A DNA stretch of 54,824 bases from Collinsella sp. AM18-10 (GTDB lineage: Bacteria; Actinomycetota; Coriobacteriia; Coriobacteriales; Coriobacteriaceae), in the NCBI RefSeq assembly GCF_003471585.1, contig NZ_QRJO01000012.1:1-54824 (forward strand), read 5' to 3'. The stretch's first letter is position 1. The number at the start of each line of letters is the position of its first letter. The position numbers and the translations under genes are program-made. Positions 31,519-40,171 of the stretch are shown here, in pieces. The notes beneath the pieces are model-generated. The model did no database searches and was not told the origin of the DNA. It saw nothing but the letters and a program-made list of their open reading frames with translations.

Positions 31519-32797
31519 CGTGATTTGCCTCATGCGAATACTGATAATTACAAGCCAACCGCATTCTCTGCCTGGCATTGAATTTAACGCTCGCGCATTT
31601 TCTCTGGCCCTCCATCGCGGCGTGGGGACATCCGCCCATACAAGCCGGAAACATTACACACTCGCCACATACTGGGTCGTTTGGTAAATACTCCATCCAT
31701 TTCAAATAGTTCGAATTAGCTTTCACACCTTCTCGAACATTTCCAACGGCGCACTCGCCCTTGCCAACCTCATCCCAACATTTAAAAAGTCTACCAAGCG
31801 GATCGATGACAAACGAATTAAGGGAAACCGCACAGCAGACGCCTGGTTCATACGGCGTAAACGGAATAACGTTGAATCCGCGCTCGCTAGCTTTATCCAT
31901 AAAGAACGTTTCAACTTGAGAGAATCCACGCTGAGAAAAACAATGAATGTCATTTGAGCAAGTATCGTTAACATTGTCGACCGCAGCAAGATAAATCGCG
32001 ACTTTACCGCGAAGCCCTTTAGCGTCAAGCTCGTCAATCAACGCATCGACCTCTTTGCTATTGGACTCATCGACATTCACGCGAATGGTAATCTGAAGAA
32101 CATCGGCACATGAGATTATATTGTCGATAATGGCATCATATGTCGGACGACCGTCGGCCGGGACCCTCCGCGTATCATGATCCCTCTTTGAGCCATCAAT
32201 AGTGATTTGAACCGAACCGATCTGACAATCAGCAAGCTTCTGAGCAATTTCTCGCGTCAGGAGATATCCGTTCGTTACCATTCCGGCAGAATAAGTAGCG
32301 CCTGGCCTAATCGCCCCTCTCAGTTCTTTTGTCAGTCGCTCGATCATGTCCACACAGAGTAGGGGTTCGCCTCCATACCAGTCAACGTGAAGATCGTTGA
32401 TCCCGGGATAGCCGGAACGCACGAATTCTGCGATATCCGTCATTGTCTCTTCTGACATAGTGGGGTGCGAGCAGCCCTTTTCATAGCAGTAGGGACACCT
32501 AAAATTGCATGCCAGCGTTGGAGCAATCGTCAGTCCTAAATAGTCATTTGCAAACCTTGCCGACAAGCTCTCAAGCATCAACGTTCGCCGCTCGTCAACA
32601 TCGTCATCTACCAACATGCCACCCAACTTAAGGGTCTCTTCGAAATCACCATCCAAGGCGGCGGCACCCTTGCGATATAAATTCAGCTCATTCGTGTGCG
32701 CAGCGTCAAGGTCGAGAACGCCACCAGATTGGGTATTGTAGATAGTGATACCGTTCACATCATTCTCTTCAATAACGTTAAATTCAGACTCTTTCAT
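31511..32797 (-). CDS. radical SAM/SPASM peptide maturase
   Basis: A 428-aa enzyme. The radical SAM 4Fe-4S cluster ligands are C97, C101 and C104 in ACNFRCPYCYEKG. GGEPL, the SAM-binding glycine motif, follows. The C-terminal SPASM domain carries the auxiliary-cluster pattern: CAVSLNSFVIDPLGRLFKC, then CGECVMFPACMGGC, then a final Cys in QRKC. The first 90 residues precede the barrel and may include a peptide-recognition (RRE-like) fold. SPASM enzymes of this type make thioether or C-C crosslinks in RiPP peptides. The Cys-rich peptide encoded upstream is the evident substrate. It starts directly after the permease gene stop. Confidence 0.88.
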   Translation of the reverse strand: MKESEFNVIEENDVNGITIYNTQSGGVLDLDAAHTNELNLYRKGAAALDGDFEETLKLGGMLVDDDVDERRTLMLESLSARFANDYLGLTIAPTLACNFRCPYCYEKGCSHPTMSEETMTDIAEFVRSGYPGINDLHVDWYGGEPLLCVDMIERLTKELRGAIRPGATYSAGMVTNGYLLTREIAQKLADCQIGSVQITIDGSKRDHDTRRVPADGRPTYDAIIDNIISCADVLQITIRVNVDESNSKEVDALIDELDAKGLRGKVAIYLAAVDNVNDTCSNDIHCFSQRGFSQVETFFMDKASERGFNVIPFTPYEPGVCCAVSLNSFVIDPLGRLFKCWDEVGKGECAVGNVREGVKANSNYLKWMEYLPNDPVCGECVMFPACMGGCPHAAMEGQRKCASVKFNARQRMRLACNYQYSHEANHDV

Positions 32798-33607
32798 TTA
32801 TATGCTCCGTTTTCTGATAGCACCCTTGATAGCCCAACAAAGTCCGAGGATGACAATGGGAACGACTGTTGCCAGCGCTACAAATAGCAACGTCCCCGGC
32901 ACGATGAATTGAATTGGTCGCGGGGACGCAAGGGTCGCCAACCATGTCAAGTGCAGTGGCATATTTGGATTCCCGTACCCCAAATAAAGCAGCAGGATGA
33001 TGAACGATAGAACAAACGCGCCATTTCCAAAGAGTGAGATGGCCAGGACGAGCAGCAGGCATAACGTTGTGCAAATCAAGGCAGCAAGAGACAGTCGAAG
33101 AAGAAACTCTCCGATCATATCCATCGTCATTCCTATGCCACTCGCGCTTTGGACCGCACCAACGAGTATCGAAAAGAGAACAAAACCACCGACAAGCGTG
33201 ACAATCGAGACAAGAGTCCTTGCAACCAACAACTGTACTGTTTTCATTCCCCTTGCATAGGAAACAAGCCATTGAGATCCCGTTATCGGAGTTCGAAACG
33301 CATAGCCGATGACGAGAACAGCAACAATAGGAAAGAACAGAGAATGGGCAAGCGGTGCCACAGCGGAAAGGTAGCGAGCTCCATCTTTAACGAGGTCTCC
33401 GGGAATTCCCACAAAACCATATTGTGGGTTTGGAAAGAAGCCCATAACACCGTCGCCAAGCCAATCGCTCGTTCCGTAGGCTCTCCATGGTTCATAAGAC
33501 ACAGAATAAAGCAATGCGAGCACGAAACCTGCCGCAATCAGCAGAAGAGGCGCTTTGCTCTTCATAACTCGATAGGCTTCAGCCTTAATCATATCTTCGC
33601 AGCGCAT
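32798..33607 (-). CDS. ABC-2 type membrane protein
   Basis: A 269-aa protein with six predicted transmembrane helices: one near residue 20 (APLLLIAAGFVLALLYSV), one near 95 and the rest spread over the C-terminal two thirds, with a large extracellular loop after the first. It resembles the permease subunits of ABC-2 transporters such as those giving self-immunity to lantibiotics. The ATG at 33607 has a very strong GAGGAGGGGG before it; the longer frame has no site. It is two bases from the second permease gene. Confidence 0.72.
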   Translation of the reverse strand: MRCEDMIKAEAYRVMKSKAPLLLIAAGFVLALLYSVSYEPWRAYGTSDWLGDGVMGFFPNPQYGFVGIPGDLVKDGARYLSAVAPLAHSLFFPIVAVLVIGYAFRTPITGSQWLVSYARGMKTVQLLVARTLVSIVTLVGGFVLFSILVGAVQSASGIGMTMDMIGEFLLRLSLAALICTTLCLLLVLAISLFGNGAFVLSFIILLLYLGYGNPNMPLHLTWLATLASPRPIQFIVPGTLLFVALATVVPIVILGLCWAIKGAIRKRSI

Positions 33608-33609
33608 TT

Positions 33610-34413
33610 CTACCCCCTCCTCGCTTTGATTCCCATGACCCCGAGCTGCAACGAAACAACGGTGCAAATAACAGAGAAAAGAATGATCTGATTAATGGCT
33701 AGGCCTTGAAAGCACAGATTTCCAAGATGGCGTAAGTATGGTCCGACTGAGAGCCACCAGGGAATTTGCGTCGATGCGTGATTGGAAAAGACCACCAGCG
33801 TATATTCATCGGAGGCGAGCAGCGTCCCGACCAACACCAACATAATGCTAAGCGGTGCATTTCTAAGTAAATAGAAAACTGCCATCGACTGAGCTACTAA
33901 TGCAGCCAAAATAGCATCAATCAAAAGCAACACGGGCAGGTATCTATCAAGAAACACCCGCCCATCCACATAGCAGCCAAGCGGAGATTTGAAGAGAGTG
34001 AATCCCGAAAACAGGTTGAACGCTGTTGAAGTTGCAATCGTCAGAACAAGCCACTTTGCGACAACGGCCTTTGCTACACCCGTCCCTTTTGCATACGTCA
34101 CTTCAGAAGACCTGCTTTGATAATCCATGGCGCAGGAAATAACAATGCATCCGGCTAGAACGAAAAACCACTCGTAGGTCATGAATAGTGCCGTCCGAAC
34201 CGCCGAACCAGCTGGGTCAGTCTTGTCGAGGATGTTTGCAAAGAAACCAATCTGTTTGCCGACTCCCCCTAAATCAGATGTTCCATAAGTCCCATACATA
34301 TTTGGATTACAGACATCTTTAACAATCCAAATTCCCCAGATCAACAACACGAAAAAGGCTGGATTTCTGAGCAACCGACGGGCTTCGCATCTAATCAGTC
34401 GCAGAAGTTGCAT
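33610..34413 (-). CDS. ABC-2 type membrane protein
   Basis: A 267-aa membrane protein with the same plan as its neighbour: an N-terminal amphipathic start MQLLRLIRCEARRLLRNPAF, a helix FVLLIWGIWIV, a large outside loop (residues about 33-75) and five more helices. The two permeases share loop features such as GTYGTSDLGG and GTSDWLGD after helix 1, suggesting they arose by duplication and form a heterodimer. Its start lies 23 bases inside the end of the ATPase gene, so the three are coupled. Confidence 0.72.
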   Translation of the reverse strand: MQLLRLIRCEARRLLRNPAFFVLLIWGIWIVKDVCNPNMYGTYGTSDLGGVGKQIGFFANILDKTDPAGSAVRTALFMTYEWFFVLAGCIVISCAMDYQSRSSEVTYAKGTGVAKAVVAKWLVLTIATSTAFNLFSGFTLFKSPLGCYVDGRVFLDRYLPVLLLIDAILAALVAQSMAVFYLLRNAPLSIMLVLVGTLLASDEYTLVVFSNHASTQIPWWLSVGPYLRHLGNLCFQGLAINQIILFSVICTVVSLQLGVMGIKARRG

Positions 34414-35119
34414 TATCTGCCTCCCCGATCAAATCCAAAAACCGCTTTTCCAGACTTCGGTCTTTGTAGGAGTTTTCTTCCTTAACGAGAAGTCTGCCTC
34501 GATGGAGAAAAGCAAAAGATGTCGCAACTTTCTCCAATTCATCTAGGTTATGGCTTGAAATGAGCACCGTTTTATCCCGTTTGTCCTTCAACGACAGCAG
34601 GAGATCACGCACCTCAATCACACCCACTGGATCGAGCCCGTTTATGGGTTCATCCATGATGAGTAGTTGCGGGTTGCCCAGAAGAGCCGTTCCGATATCC
34701 AGGCGACGCTTCATGCCGAGCGAGTATTGTTTTACCGATGCATCCGCCGCATTTTCTAGGCCAACGGCAGCGAGCACTCGATTAACTTCACTTTTCGGCA
34801 GCCCCCACTCGATACAGCGTGAGATCAAGTTTTCTCGACCGGTTAAGTTCAAGAATGCCCCACAGCCGTCGGGGACGAATCCGATATTTCTGCGTGCTCT
34901 TGCCAGACCTGTTCTCCCAGACTCGCCGAAAAAACTGATTGAGCCTTTCGTTGCTTTAAGCAAGCCAAGAAGAATATCAATCAACGTACTCTTCCCCGCG
35001 CCGTTCTCCCCAACGAGAGCGCACACTTCGCCCTCATCTATATCAAATGAAACATCAGACAACGCCCAGTTTTTGCCGTAGCGCTTTGATAGATCCTTGA
35101 TTGAAATCGCATTACCCAT
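34391..35119 (-). CDS. ABC transporter ATPase of the cluster
   Basis: A 242-aa ATPase. Walker A is GENGAGKSTL, the Q-loop region NIGFVPDGCGAF, the signature YSLGMKRRL (the LSGGQ variant typical of ABC-2 and antibiotic-export ATPases), Walker B LLIMDEPINGLDP, and the switch His SSHNLDELE. Together with the two permeases it forms a separate transporter. Such LanFEG/BcrAB-like units usually protect the producer from its own bacteriocin, so immunity is the favoured role. A terminator lies between it and the precursor gene, so its expression should be lower. Confidence 0.85.
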   Translation of the reverse strand: MGNAISIKDLSKRYGKNWALSDVSFDIDEGEVCALVGENGAGKSTLIDILLGLLKATKGSISFFGESGRTGLARARRNIGFVPDGCGAFLNLTGRENLISRCIEWGLPKSEVNRVLAAVGLENAADASVKQYSLGMKRRLDIGTALLGNPQLLIMDEPINGLDPVGVIEVRDLLLSLKDKRDKTVLISSHNLDELEKVATSFAFLHRGRLLVKEENSYKDRSLEKRFLDLIGEADNATSATD

Positions 35120-35131
35120 GTCTCATGAACC

Positions 35132-35181
35132 TCATTAAAAAGGCAGCGCGGTCGACGGATGGCAGTTATCGACCACGCTGC
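35132..35181 (-). terminator. terminator/attenuator between precursor peptide and transporter genes
   Basis: Stem GCAGCG-GGTCGA (35143-35155 with 35169-35181, one mismatch) and a 13-base loop, followed on the minus strand by CTTTTTAAT. It starts about 40 bases after the precursor stop, so most transcripts would end here. Confidence 0.8.
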
Positions 35182-35221
35182 TTACCCTCTGCTGTCTTAA
35201 CCAGCATTAACGTTCACGTTG

Positions 35222-35332
35222 CTAGAAATGAACATATACGCCAAAACAGCTACAGCGCGAACACGGGTGGTAATTGCGGCAGCCACCACCGCCACCCTGC
35301 ACGTTGCTACACGGATCGATTACCCAGTTCAT
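35222..35332 (-). CDS. Cys-rich RiPP precursor peptide
   Basis: A 36-residue peptide that opens MNWVIDPCSNVQ, continues with five glycines and then Cys (GGGGGC, residues 13-18), and ends HPCSRCSCFGVYVHF. Its five Cys are at 8, 18, 24, 27 and 29. The AAAGGAGG ribosome site is near ideal. It has its own promoter and terminator and precedes a radical SAM/SPASM gene, ABC exporter and immunity-like transporter. It lacks an obvious leader peptide or double-glycine cleavage site: the first Cys is only seven residues from the start. I do not recognise its family. Its likely product is a thioether-crosslinked (sactipeptide or ranthipeptide-like) secreted peptide. Confidence 0.8.
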   Translation of the reverse strand: MNWVIDPCSNVQGGGGGCRNYHPCSRCSCFGVYVHF

Positions 35333-35371
35333 AATTACCTCCTTTCGATTTATCGTCTGTTTTAATACTCC

Positions 35372-35403
35372 GTTATCGTATATCGATAACCTTATGATTT
35401 CAA
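35372..35403 (-). promoter_or_regulatory. promoter with overlapping operator for the precursor peptide
   Basis: On the minus strand, TTGAAA (35398-35403), a 17-base spacer and TACGAT (35375-35380). The -10 box sits inside a perfect 7-bp inverted repeat GTTATCG-TATAT-CGATAAC (35372-35390). A repressor binding there would block transcription, and the adjacent XRE gene is the obvious candidate. Confidence 0.7.
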
Positions 35404-35423
35404 GAACTATTTTCAAATAAATT

Positions 35424-35457
35424 AAGGCTCCTACCGATCGTTTGCGGTAGGAGCCTT
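35424..35457 (-). terminator. terminator of the XRE/DUF2975 pair
   Basis: A perfect 13-bp stem AAGGCTCCTACCG (35424-35436) with its complement (35445-35457), followed on the minus strand by a TAATTTATTT stretch. It separates the regulator genes from the precursor promoter. Confidence 0.75.
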
Positions 35458-35492
35458 GCATGCATACGTGTTTGTCTTCTTATTCTGTTTTG

Positions 35493-35819
35493 TTATTCCT
35501 TAGAAAGATCTACTACGTAAACCTCTGTGGGCAATATCTCGGAAGGGTCGGGATTGCGTCTTTGCAAAATCTTATTCCGCGCGCGCGCGATGGTAAGTTC
35601 CTCAAGTTCTATTTCACTCACGCGACGGATCAAATCTCCCGGCTGACAATCCAACTCAACACAGATATCGAGCAATGTCTTCAAGCGTATGGCCTTAATT
35701 TTTGCATTACGGATTTTAGAAATGTTAGCTGGCGTATGCCCAGTCGCTCTTATTAGATCGGCATTTGTTTTCCCGGTCTTGAGCAAAAGTGTCTCAACCT
35801 CAATAATGAGATAATCCAT
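35493..35819 (-). CDS. YozG-like XRE-family transcriptional regulator
   Basis: A 108-aa regulator. Residues 1-65 form a short XRE helix-turn-helix (TNADLIRATGHTPANISKIRNAKIKAIRLKTL) ending DICVELDCQPGDLI, the hallmark of the YozG family. About 40 more residues, acidic and charged, follow; typical YozG proteins stop near 70 aa. The ATG at 35819 has AGGTG ahead. It follows the DUF2975 gene by 10 bases; YozG and DUF2975 genes are a common pair. It may repress the precursor promoter through the palindrome overlapping its -10 box. Confidence 0.85.
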   Translation of the reverse strand: MDYLIIEVETLLLKTGKTNADLIRATGHTPANISKIRNAKIKAIRLKTLLDICVELDCQPGDLIRRVSEIELEELTIARARNKILQRRNPDPSEILPTEVYVVDLSKE

Positions 35820-35829
35820 GGTCAATCAC

Positions 35830-36399
35830 CTAGACCAAATCATCGGACTGGGACTGCAAAAGCGCCCCATAGCGCCAGAAGATCGACAAAGCGAAAGCAA
35901 CCATCATTGCAATGATGGATCCCACATCCAAAGTGATGCCCGAGTCACCAATCTGAAGGAGAGCGGAATTCATACGACAGCTCAACATACAATTACCCAT
36001 CATTATTTTTAAATCGCTGCCAATCTGTAGAGAGCCCATCACGGCATTGATTGCAAATAGGCAAGCAATAACGGTAATCATCCGTGCATGTCGAATAGTA
36101 AAAGGCGATTGACGACGGGCGACATCGAAGCTGATGCTTAACAATGTGAACTCCCCTGCAAGGAGCAAAACCGCCCATAGCGCCAAGTTTGGGAGCGCGA
36201 TGCTGCCGCCCTTACCAAGCTCAACGACCCCCTCGATTACCACTGCGCCGTTCAAAATACTTTGGCATGCAACAACAAATGCCGAACCAAAGACGGCGAT
36301 GGTAGCGATGGCTATAAGTACCAGCACGGCACAAAGAACCATTCCGATTTTTCTCATGTTATCGAACGACATCTCAATTCTTTGAGCGCTATTCGCCAT
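35830..36399 (-). CDS. DUF2975 membrane protein (YoaS-like)
   Basis: A 189-aa membrane protein with four hydrophobic segments: IGMVLCAVLVLIAIATIAVF, the segment around LALWAVLLLAGEFTLLSI, MITVIACLFAINAVMGSL, and VGSIIAMMVAFALSIFW. This layout, and the adjacent YozG-type regulator, fit the DUF2975 family, whose function is unknown. The ATG at 36399 with AAAGGAG is chosen over the frame start at 36435. It may act as a sensor or as an immunity protein for the cluster; neither is shown. Confidence 0.75.
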   Translation of the reverse strand: MANSAQRIEMSFDNMRKIGMVLCAVLVLIAIATIAVFGSAFVVACQSILNGAVVIEGVVELGKGGSIALPNLALWAVLLLAGEFTLLSISFDVARRQSPFTIRHARMITVIACLFAINAVMGSLQIGSDLKIMMGNCMLSCRMNSALLQIGDSGITLDVGSIIAMMVAFALSIFWRYGALLQSQSDDLV

Positions 36400-36469
36400 A
36401 GTAACTCCTTTTGCCATCCAGCAGAACTTTTTCAATTATTTTATCGTTACCGGAAACTCTTCTCTACAA

Positions 36470-36500
36470 GAAAAGGGGCGCACCTCCATCGGAAACGCCC
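36470..36500 (-). terminator. terminator of clpC
   Basis: Stem of GGGGCG...CGCCCC type (36474-36486 with 36490-36500, imperfect), followed on the minus strand by CTTTTCTT. It lies 29 bases past the clpC stop. Confidence 0.65.
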
Positions 36501-36528
36501 CCCCATCATGCAAGGTTATATTCAATCC

Positions 36529-39171
36529 CTACAGCGCACCAGAGCCGGCTTGCATCATACCGCCGGGGCCCGAGGTCACGCCGCCGCTCACGGGCGCGGC
36601 GTTGCCAGTGTGCGGTGCCGCCGGGGCGGTATCACCACCGAGCGTGCCCGCCGGACGCGGTGCCGGGATCTCGCCCGTACCATGGCTAAAGACAAACTTG
36701 CCGTCGGCCACATCGCACAGGACGGTATCGCCACTGCCCCACTCGCCGGCCAGCAGCTCCTCGGACAACGGATCCTCAATGAGCTTTTGGATGGCGCGGC
36801 GCAGCGGACGCGCACCGTTGGTGAGGTCGGTGCCCTCGGCCACAATCTTGTCGTAGGCCGCATCGGTGAGCTTGATGTTCATGCCGTTGGCAATCAGGCG
36901 CTGGCGCAGGTCGTCCACCAGCAGGTGAGCGATCTTGGTCAGGTTCTCGCCCGAAAGCTTCTGGAACACCACGATGTCATCGATACGGTTGAGCAGCTCG
37001 GGGCGGAACAGGCGCTTGAGCTCGCCCATCGCACGGCCGCGGATCTCGCTCGACGTGAGACCCTGCTTGCCGGTGGTGCCAAAGCCCACGCTCGCATCCT
37101 GCGCGATCTCGCGGGCGCCCACGTTGGACGTCATGATAATCACGGTGTTGCGGAAATCGACCGTCTTGCCCTGGCTATCGGTCAGGCGGCCCTCCTCCAG
37201 CACCTGTAGCAGGATGTTGAAGATATCAGGGTGCGCCTTCTCGATCTCGTCGAACAGCACGACCGAGTACGGATGACGGCGAACAGCCTTGGTGAGCTGG
37301 CCGCCCTCGTCGTGACCCACGTAACCCGGAGGGCTACCGATAAGCTTGGAGACCTCGAACTCGCTGCCAAACTCCGACATGTCGAAGCTGATGAGCGCGT
37401 CCTTGCTGCCAAAGAGATACTCGGCGAGCGTCTTGGCAAGCTCGGTCTTGCCCGTGCCGGTGGGGCCCAGGAAGATAAAGCTGCCGCCGGGGCGGCGAGG
37501 GTCCTTGAGCGGCGAGCGGCTGCGGCGCACGGCCTTGGCAACGGCCTCGACGGCCTCGTCCTGGCCGATAATGCGGGTCTTGAGCACGCTTTCGGCCTGC
37601 AGCAGGCGACGGCTCTCGCTCTCGGTGAGCGAAGACACCGGCACGCCCGAGGTCACGGACACGATGTCGGCAATCTGGGAGATATCGATGGTGAGCGGAC
37701 TGGCGTCGAGCTCGGCCGTCCAGGCAGCCTTGGCCTCGGCGAGCTCAATCTCGGCGGCTTTCTGCTGCTCGGTGATCTCGGCGGCCTTGTTCATGTCGTC
37801 GCTCTCGGTGGCCTCCTGTGCGGCAGCCTTGAGCTCCTCGATGCGATGTTCGGCCTCGCGCACCGGCTCGGGCGCGCGGTTGGCGGCAATGCGGGCGCGG
37901 GCACCGGCCTCGTCGATGAGGTCGATGGCCTTATCGGGCAGGAAGCGGTCCTGAATGTAGCGGTTGGAGAGGTTCGCGGCGGCCTCGATAGCACCCTGTG
38001 TGTAACGCACATGGTGGTGCTCCTCGTAGCGCGGCTTGAGCGCGGTCAGGATCTTGACCGTGTCCTCGACGCTCGGCTCCTCGACATCGATGGTCTGGAA
38101 GCGACGCTCAAAGGCCGGATCCTTGGTGAGGTACTTACGGAACTCCTCGGCCGTGGTGGCACCGATGATCTGAAAAGCACCGCGCGCGAGCACGGGCTTG
38201 AGCATGGAGCTTGCATCGATGGATCCCTCGGCAGAACCGGCACCGATGATGGTGTGCATCTCGTCGATAAACAGGATGACGTCGTCGGCTTCGGTTGCCT
38301 CCTGGATCACGTTCTTGAGGCGCTCCTCGAACTCACCGCGATACTTGGCGCCCGCGACAAGACCCGGCAGGTCGAGCGTCCAAATATTCTGGTTCATGAG
38401 GTTCTCAGGCACGTTGCCGGCAGCGATCTGCTGCGCCAGGCCCTCGACGATGGCCGTCTTGCCCACACCGGGGTCACCCAAGATAAGCGGGTTGTTCTTG
38501 GTGCGGCGCGAAAGGATCTCCATCATGCGCTGGACTTCCTTTTCGCGACCGATCACGGGGTCGAGCTCGCCATCGCGTGCTTTCTGCGTAAGGTTGGTGG
38601 CGAACTGCTTGAGTGTATCGGTGCCGCCCCCCTTTTGCTGCGAGGCGTCCGAACCGCTAAAGAACGGCAGGCCCGCACCGGGACGCCCGGCACCGGCGCC
38701 GGCGAGCGGACGCTTCTTGTCCTGATCCTTGGCGGTAAGCTTCTCGATGGCTTTTTTTATGGAAGCGGACGACACACCCAGGCGCATGAGGATGTCCATG
38801 GCCATGCCGTTGCCCTCTTCGACGATACCGATGAGCAGGTGCTCGGTCGACACATAGGTCTGGTTGTTCTCGCGTGCCACGCGGAAAGAGCGCTCCATCA
38901 CGCTGATGACGAGCGGCGTAAAGGCGAGCTTAGCGGCCTCGGTCTCCTCGCTGGGCTCGGGAACGGTAGTCTGGACCTCTTTGAGTGTGTCCATGATGTC
39001 GTCGTAGGCGATATCGAGCGAGCGCAGCGCCTCGGCGGCAATGCCCTCGTCCTCCTTGGCGAGCGCGAGCAGCAGATGCTCGGTACCCACCTTATTTGAA
39101 TGAAGATCGAGCGCCTCCTGCTTGGCCATGGACATGACCTTGCGCGCGCGATCGGTAAAACGGTCTAACAT
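36529..39171 (-). CDS. clpC: ATP-dependent Clp protease ATP-binding subunit ClpC
   Basis: AAA+ unfoldase of 880 aa that feeds proteins to ClpP. The N-domain (1-150) has two Clp repeats ([20 protein letters not shown] and [15 protein letters not shown]). The first AAA module has Walker [14 protein letters not shown] and Walker [11 protein letters not shown], followed by a coiled-coil middle domain (about 415-480). The second has [12 protein letters not shown] and [12 protein letters not shown]. The last 45 residues are a Pro/Gly/Ala-rich tail, longer than in B. subtilis ClpC. The ctsR-mcsAB genes that accompany clpC in Firmicutes are absent, as in actinobacteria. Confidence 0.96.
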   Translation of the reverse strand: MLDRFTDRARKVMSMAKQEALDLHSNKVGTEHLLLALAKEDEGIAAEALRSLDIAYDDIMDTLKEVQTTVPEPSEETEAAKLAFTPLVISVMERSFRVARENNQTYVSTEHLLIGIVEEGNGMAMDILMRLGVSSASIKKAIEKLTAKDQDKKRPLAGAGAGRPGAGLPFFSGSDASQQKGGGTDTLKQFATNLTQKARDGELDPVIGREKEVQRMMEILSRRTKNNPLILGDPGVGKTAIVEGLAQQIAAGNVPENLMNQNIWTLDLPGLVAGAKYRGEFEERLKNVIQEATEADDVILFIDEMHTIIGAGSAEGSIDASSMLKPVLARGAFQIIGATTAEEFRKYLTKDPAFERRFQTIDVEEPSVEDTVKILTALKPRYEEHHHVRYTQGAIEAAANLSNRYIQDRFLPDKAIDLIDEAGARARIAANRAPEPVREAEHRIEELKAAAQEATESDDMNKAAEITEQQKAAEIELAEAKAAWTAELDASPLTIDISQIADIVSVTSGVPVSSLTESESRRLLQAESVLKTRIIGQDEAVEAVAKAVRRSRSPLKDPRRPGGSFIFLGPTGTGKTELAKTLAEYLFGSKDALISFDMSEFGSEFEVSKLIGSPPGYVGHDEGGQLTKAVRRHPYSVVLFDEIEKAHPDIFNILLQVLEEGRLTDSQGKTVDFRNTVIIMTSNVGAREIAQDASVGFGTTGKQGLTSSEIRGRAMGELKRLFRPELLNRIDDIVVFQKLSGENLTKIAHLLVDDLRQRLIANGMNIKLTDAAYDKIVAEGTDLTNGARPLRRAIQKLIEDPLSEELLAGEWGSGDTVLCDVADGKFVFSHGTGEIPAPRPAGTLGGDTAPAAPHTGNAAPVSGGVTSGPGGMMQAGSGAL

Positions 39172-39206
39172 GCTAGTTCCTCTTAGACGAGCTAGTTTTT
39201 CAAACG

Positions 39207-39233
39207 CAAAGCGCCGCCCCGCGGCAGCGCTTT
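39207..39233 (-). terminator. hairpin between the DUF2798 gene and clpC
   Basis: AAAGCGC (39208-39214) pairs with GCGCTTT (39227-39233) with further GC pairs inside. It is followed on the minus strand by GCGTTTGAAAAA, so as a terminator it is weak. Confidence 0.45.
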
Positions 39234-39356
39234 GGTCTCTTTACCCATATGGAGTATATGTTAACCGTTGGGGCCTTTTCCACGTGCAGCCATACGACAA
39301 CGTCTACAAAAAAGGAATCGCTCCGGTCTGTTTGGGGGTCTGGTTTTAAGCGTTGC

Positions 39357-39959
39357 CTAGCAGGCAGGCTCGGAGTCCATGCGCTCGGAAATGTTGGCAA
39401 CCTCCTCGGCAACGGGAGCGCCCGGCATATGCACGAGCTCCATATGCTGCTCTTCAAAGACGGTTCCCATGGGGAAAGCGCGGCGGAAGGCAAAGCGGGC
39501 AACCGGACCAGCCACCAGCAGGTTCCAGGGCAGGGCCATGATAAAGTTGCGCGGAATGTTGACGAGCCACATCATCGGCAGCGCCTGCAAATTGGCAAGC
39601 GGGCCGCCGGGCATATGGAACAGGCCTTCGCAAGCGCCGTAGAGCGACATGATGACGACCATGGGAACGACCATGCAGGAGCTGACGGCGAGCGTCATGG
39701 CAAGCGACGAGCTCTTGCCCGGCTTGACCAGGAATTTAAAGGCGAAACCCTTGGCAAGGGGGCTGGCAACAAACCAGTCGCAGCACATGGCAAAAACGTA
39801 GGCAACGGGGAAGCCGAGCCACGCGGCGGCAACAACCTCGCCGTTGATGGCCCCATGCTGTAGGGCGACGTTGTAGATACTCATCCAGAGCACCATGCAA
39901 AAGCACATGATAAAGGTGAACAGCAGGCTCTCTCGTTTGTTGATAGGCATAAAGGGCAT
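39357..39959 (-). CDS. DUF2798-type membrane protein
   Basis: A 200-aa membrane protein with four hydrophobic helices arranged as two similar halves. Each half opens with a motif of the type LLFTFIMCFCMVLWMSIYN or LAMTLAVSSCMVVPMVVIM and contains a conserved short helix pair, as in proteins with two DUF2798 units. The function is unknown. The start could be the ATG at 39959 or at 39950; AAAGGA is very close to the first. It ends in an acidic tail with two Cys-free turns and a final Cys. Confidence 0.65.
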   Translation of the reverse strand: MPFMPINKRESLLFTFIMCFCMVLWMSIYNVALQHGAINGEVVAAAWLGFPVAYVFAMCCDWFVASPLAKGFAFKFLVKPGKSSSLAMTLAVSSCMVVPMVVIMSLYGACEGLFHMPGGPLANLQALPMMWLVNIPRNFIMALPWNLLVAGPVARFAFRRAFPMGTVFEEQHMELVHMPGAPVAEEVANISERMDSEPAC

Positions 39960-39994
39960 GGTCCTTTCTGTGTTGTGCCGCGGCACCACGCAAC

Positions 39995-40044
39995 AAAAAC
40001 GGGCGGGCGAGATGGAGCTGTTGGAACTTCATCTCGCCCGCCCG
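39995..40044 (-). terminator. strong terminator upstream of the DUF2798 gene
   Basis: A perfect 15-bp GC-rich stem (40000-40014 with 40030-40044), followed on the minus strand by TTTTTG. It lies 128 bases past the ThrE-like stop and 36 bases before the DUF2798 start, so it ends the former transcript or acts as an attenuator of the latter. Confidence 0.8.
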
Positions 40045-40171
40045 TGATACGTGCGTCTGCGACTACTTATGTGGTGGAACTACCCTAACACGAACGGCAC
40101 GCGCTTCGTAAGCGTTGAGTTTATGGAGATGCGAGGCACAGTTGATCCGTTGGGACGTCCTCAACGACTAA

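Noticed and set aside
34560..35081. Plus-strand ORF opposite the cluster ATPase
   Set aside because: Antisense to an ABC ATPase with complete motifs.
37231..39099. 622-codon plus-strand ORF opposite clpC
   Set aside because: Antisense to ClpC; the composition is that of a mirror frame.
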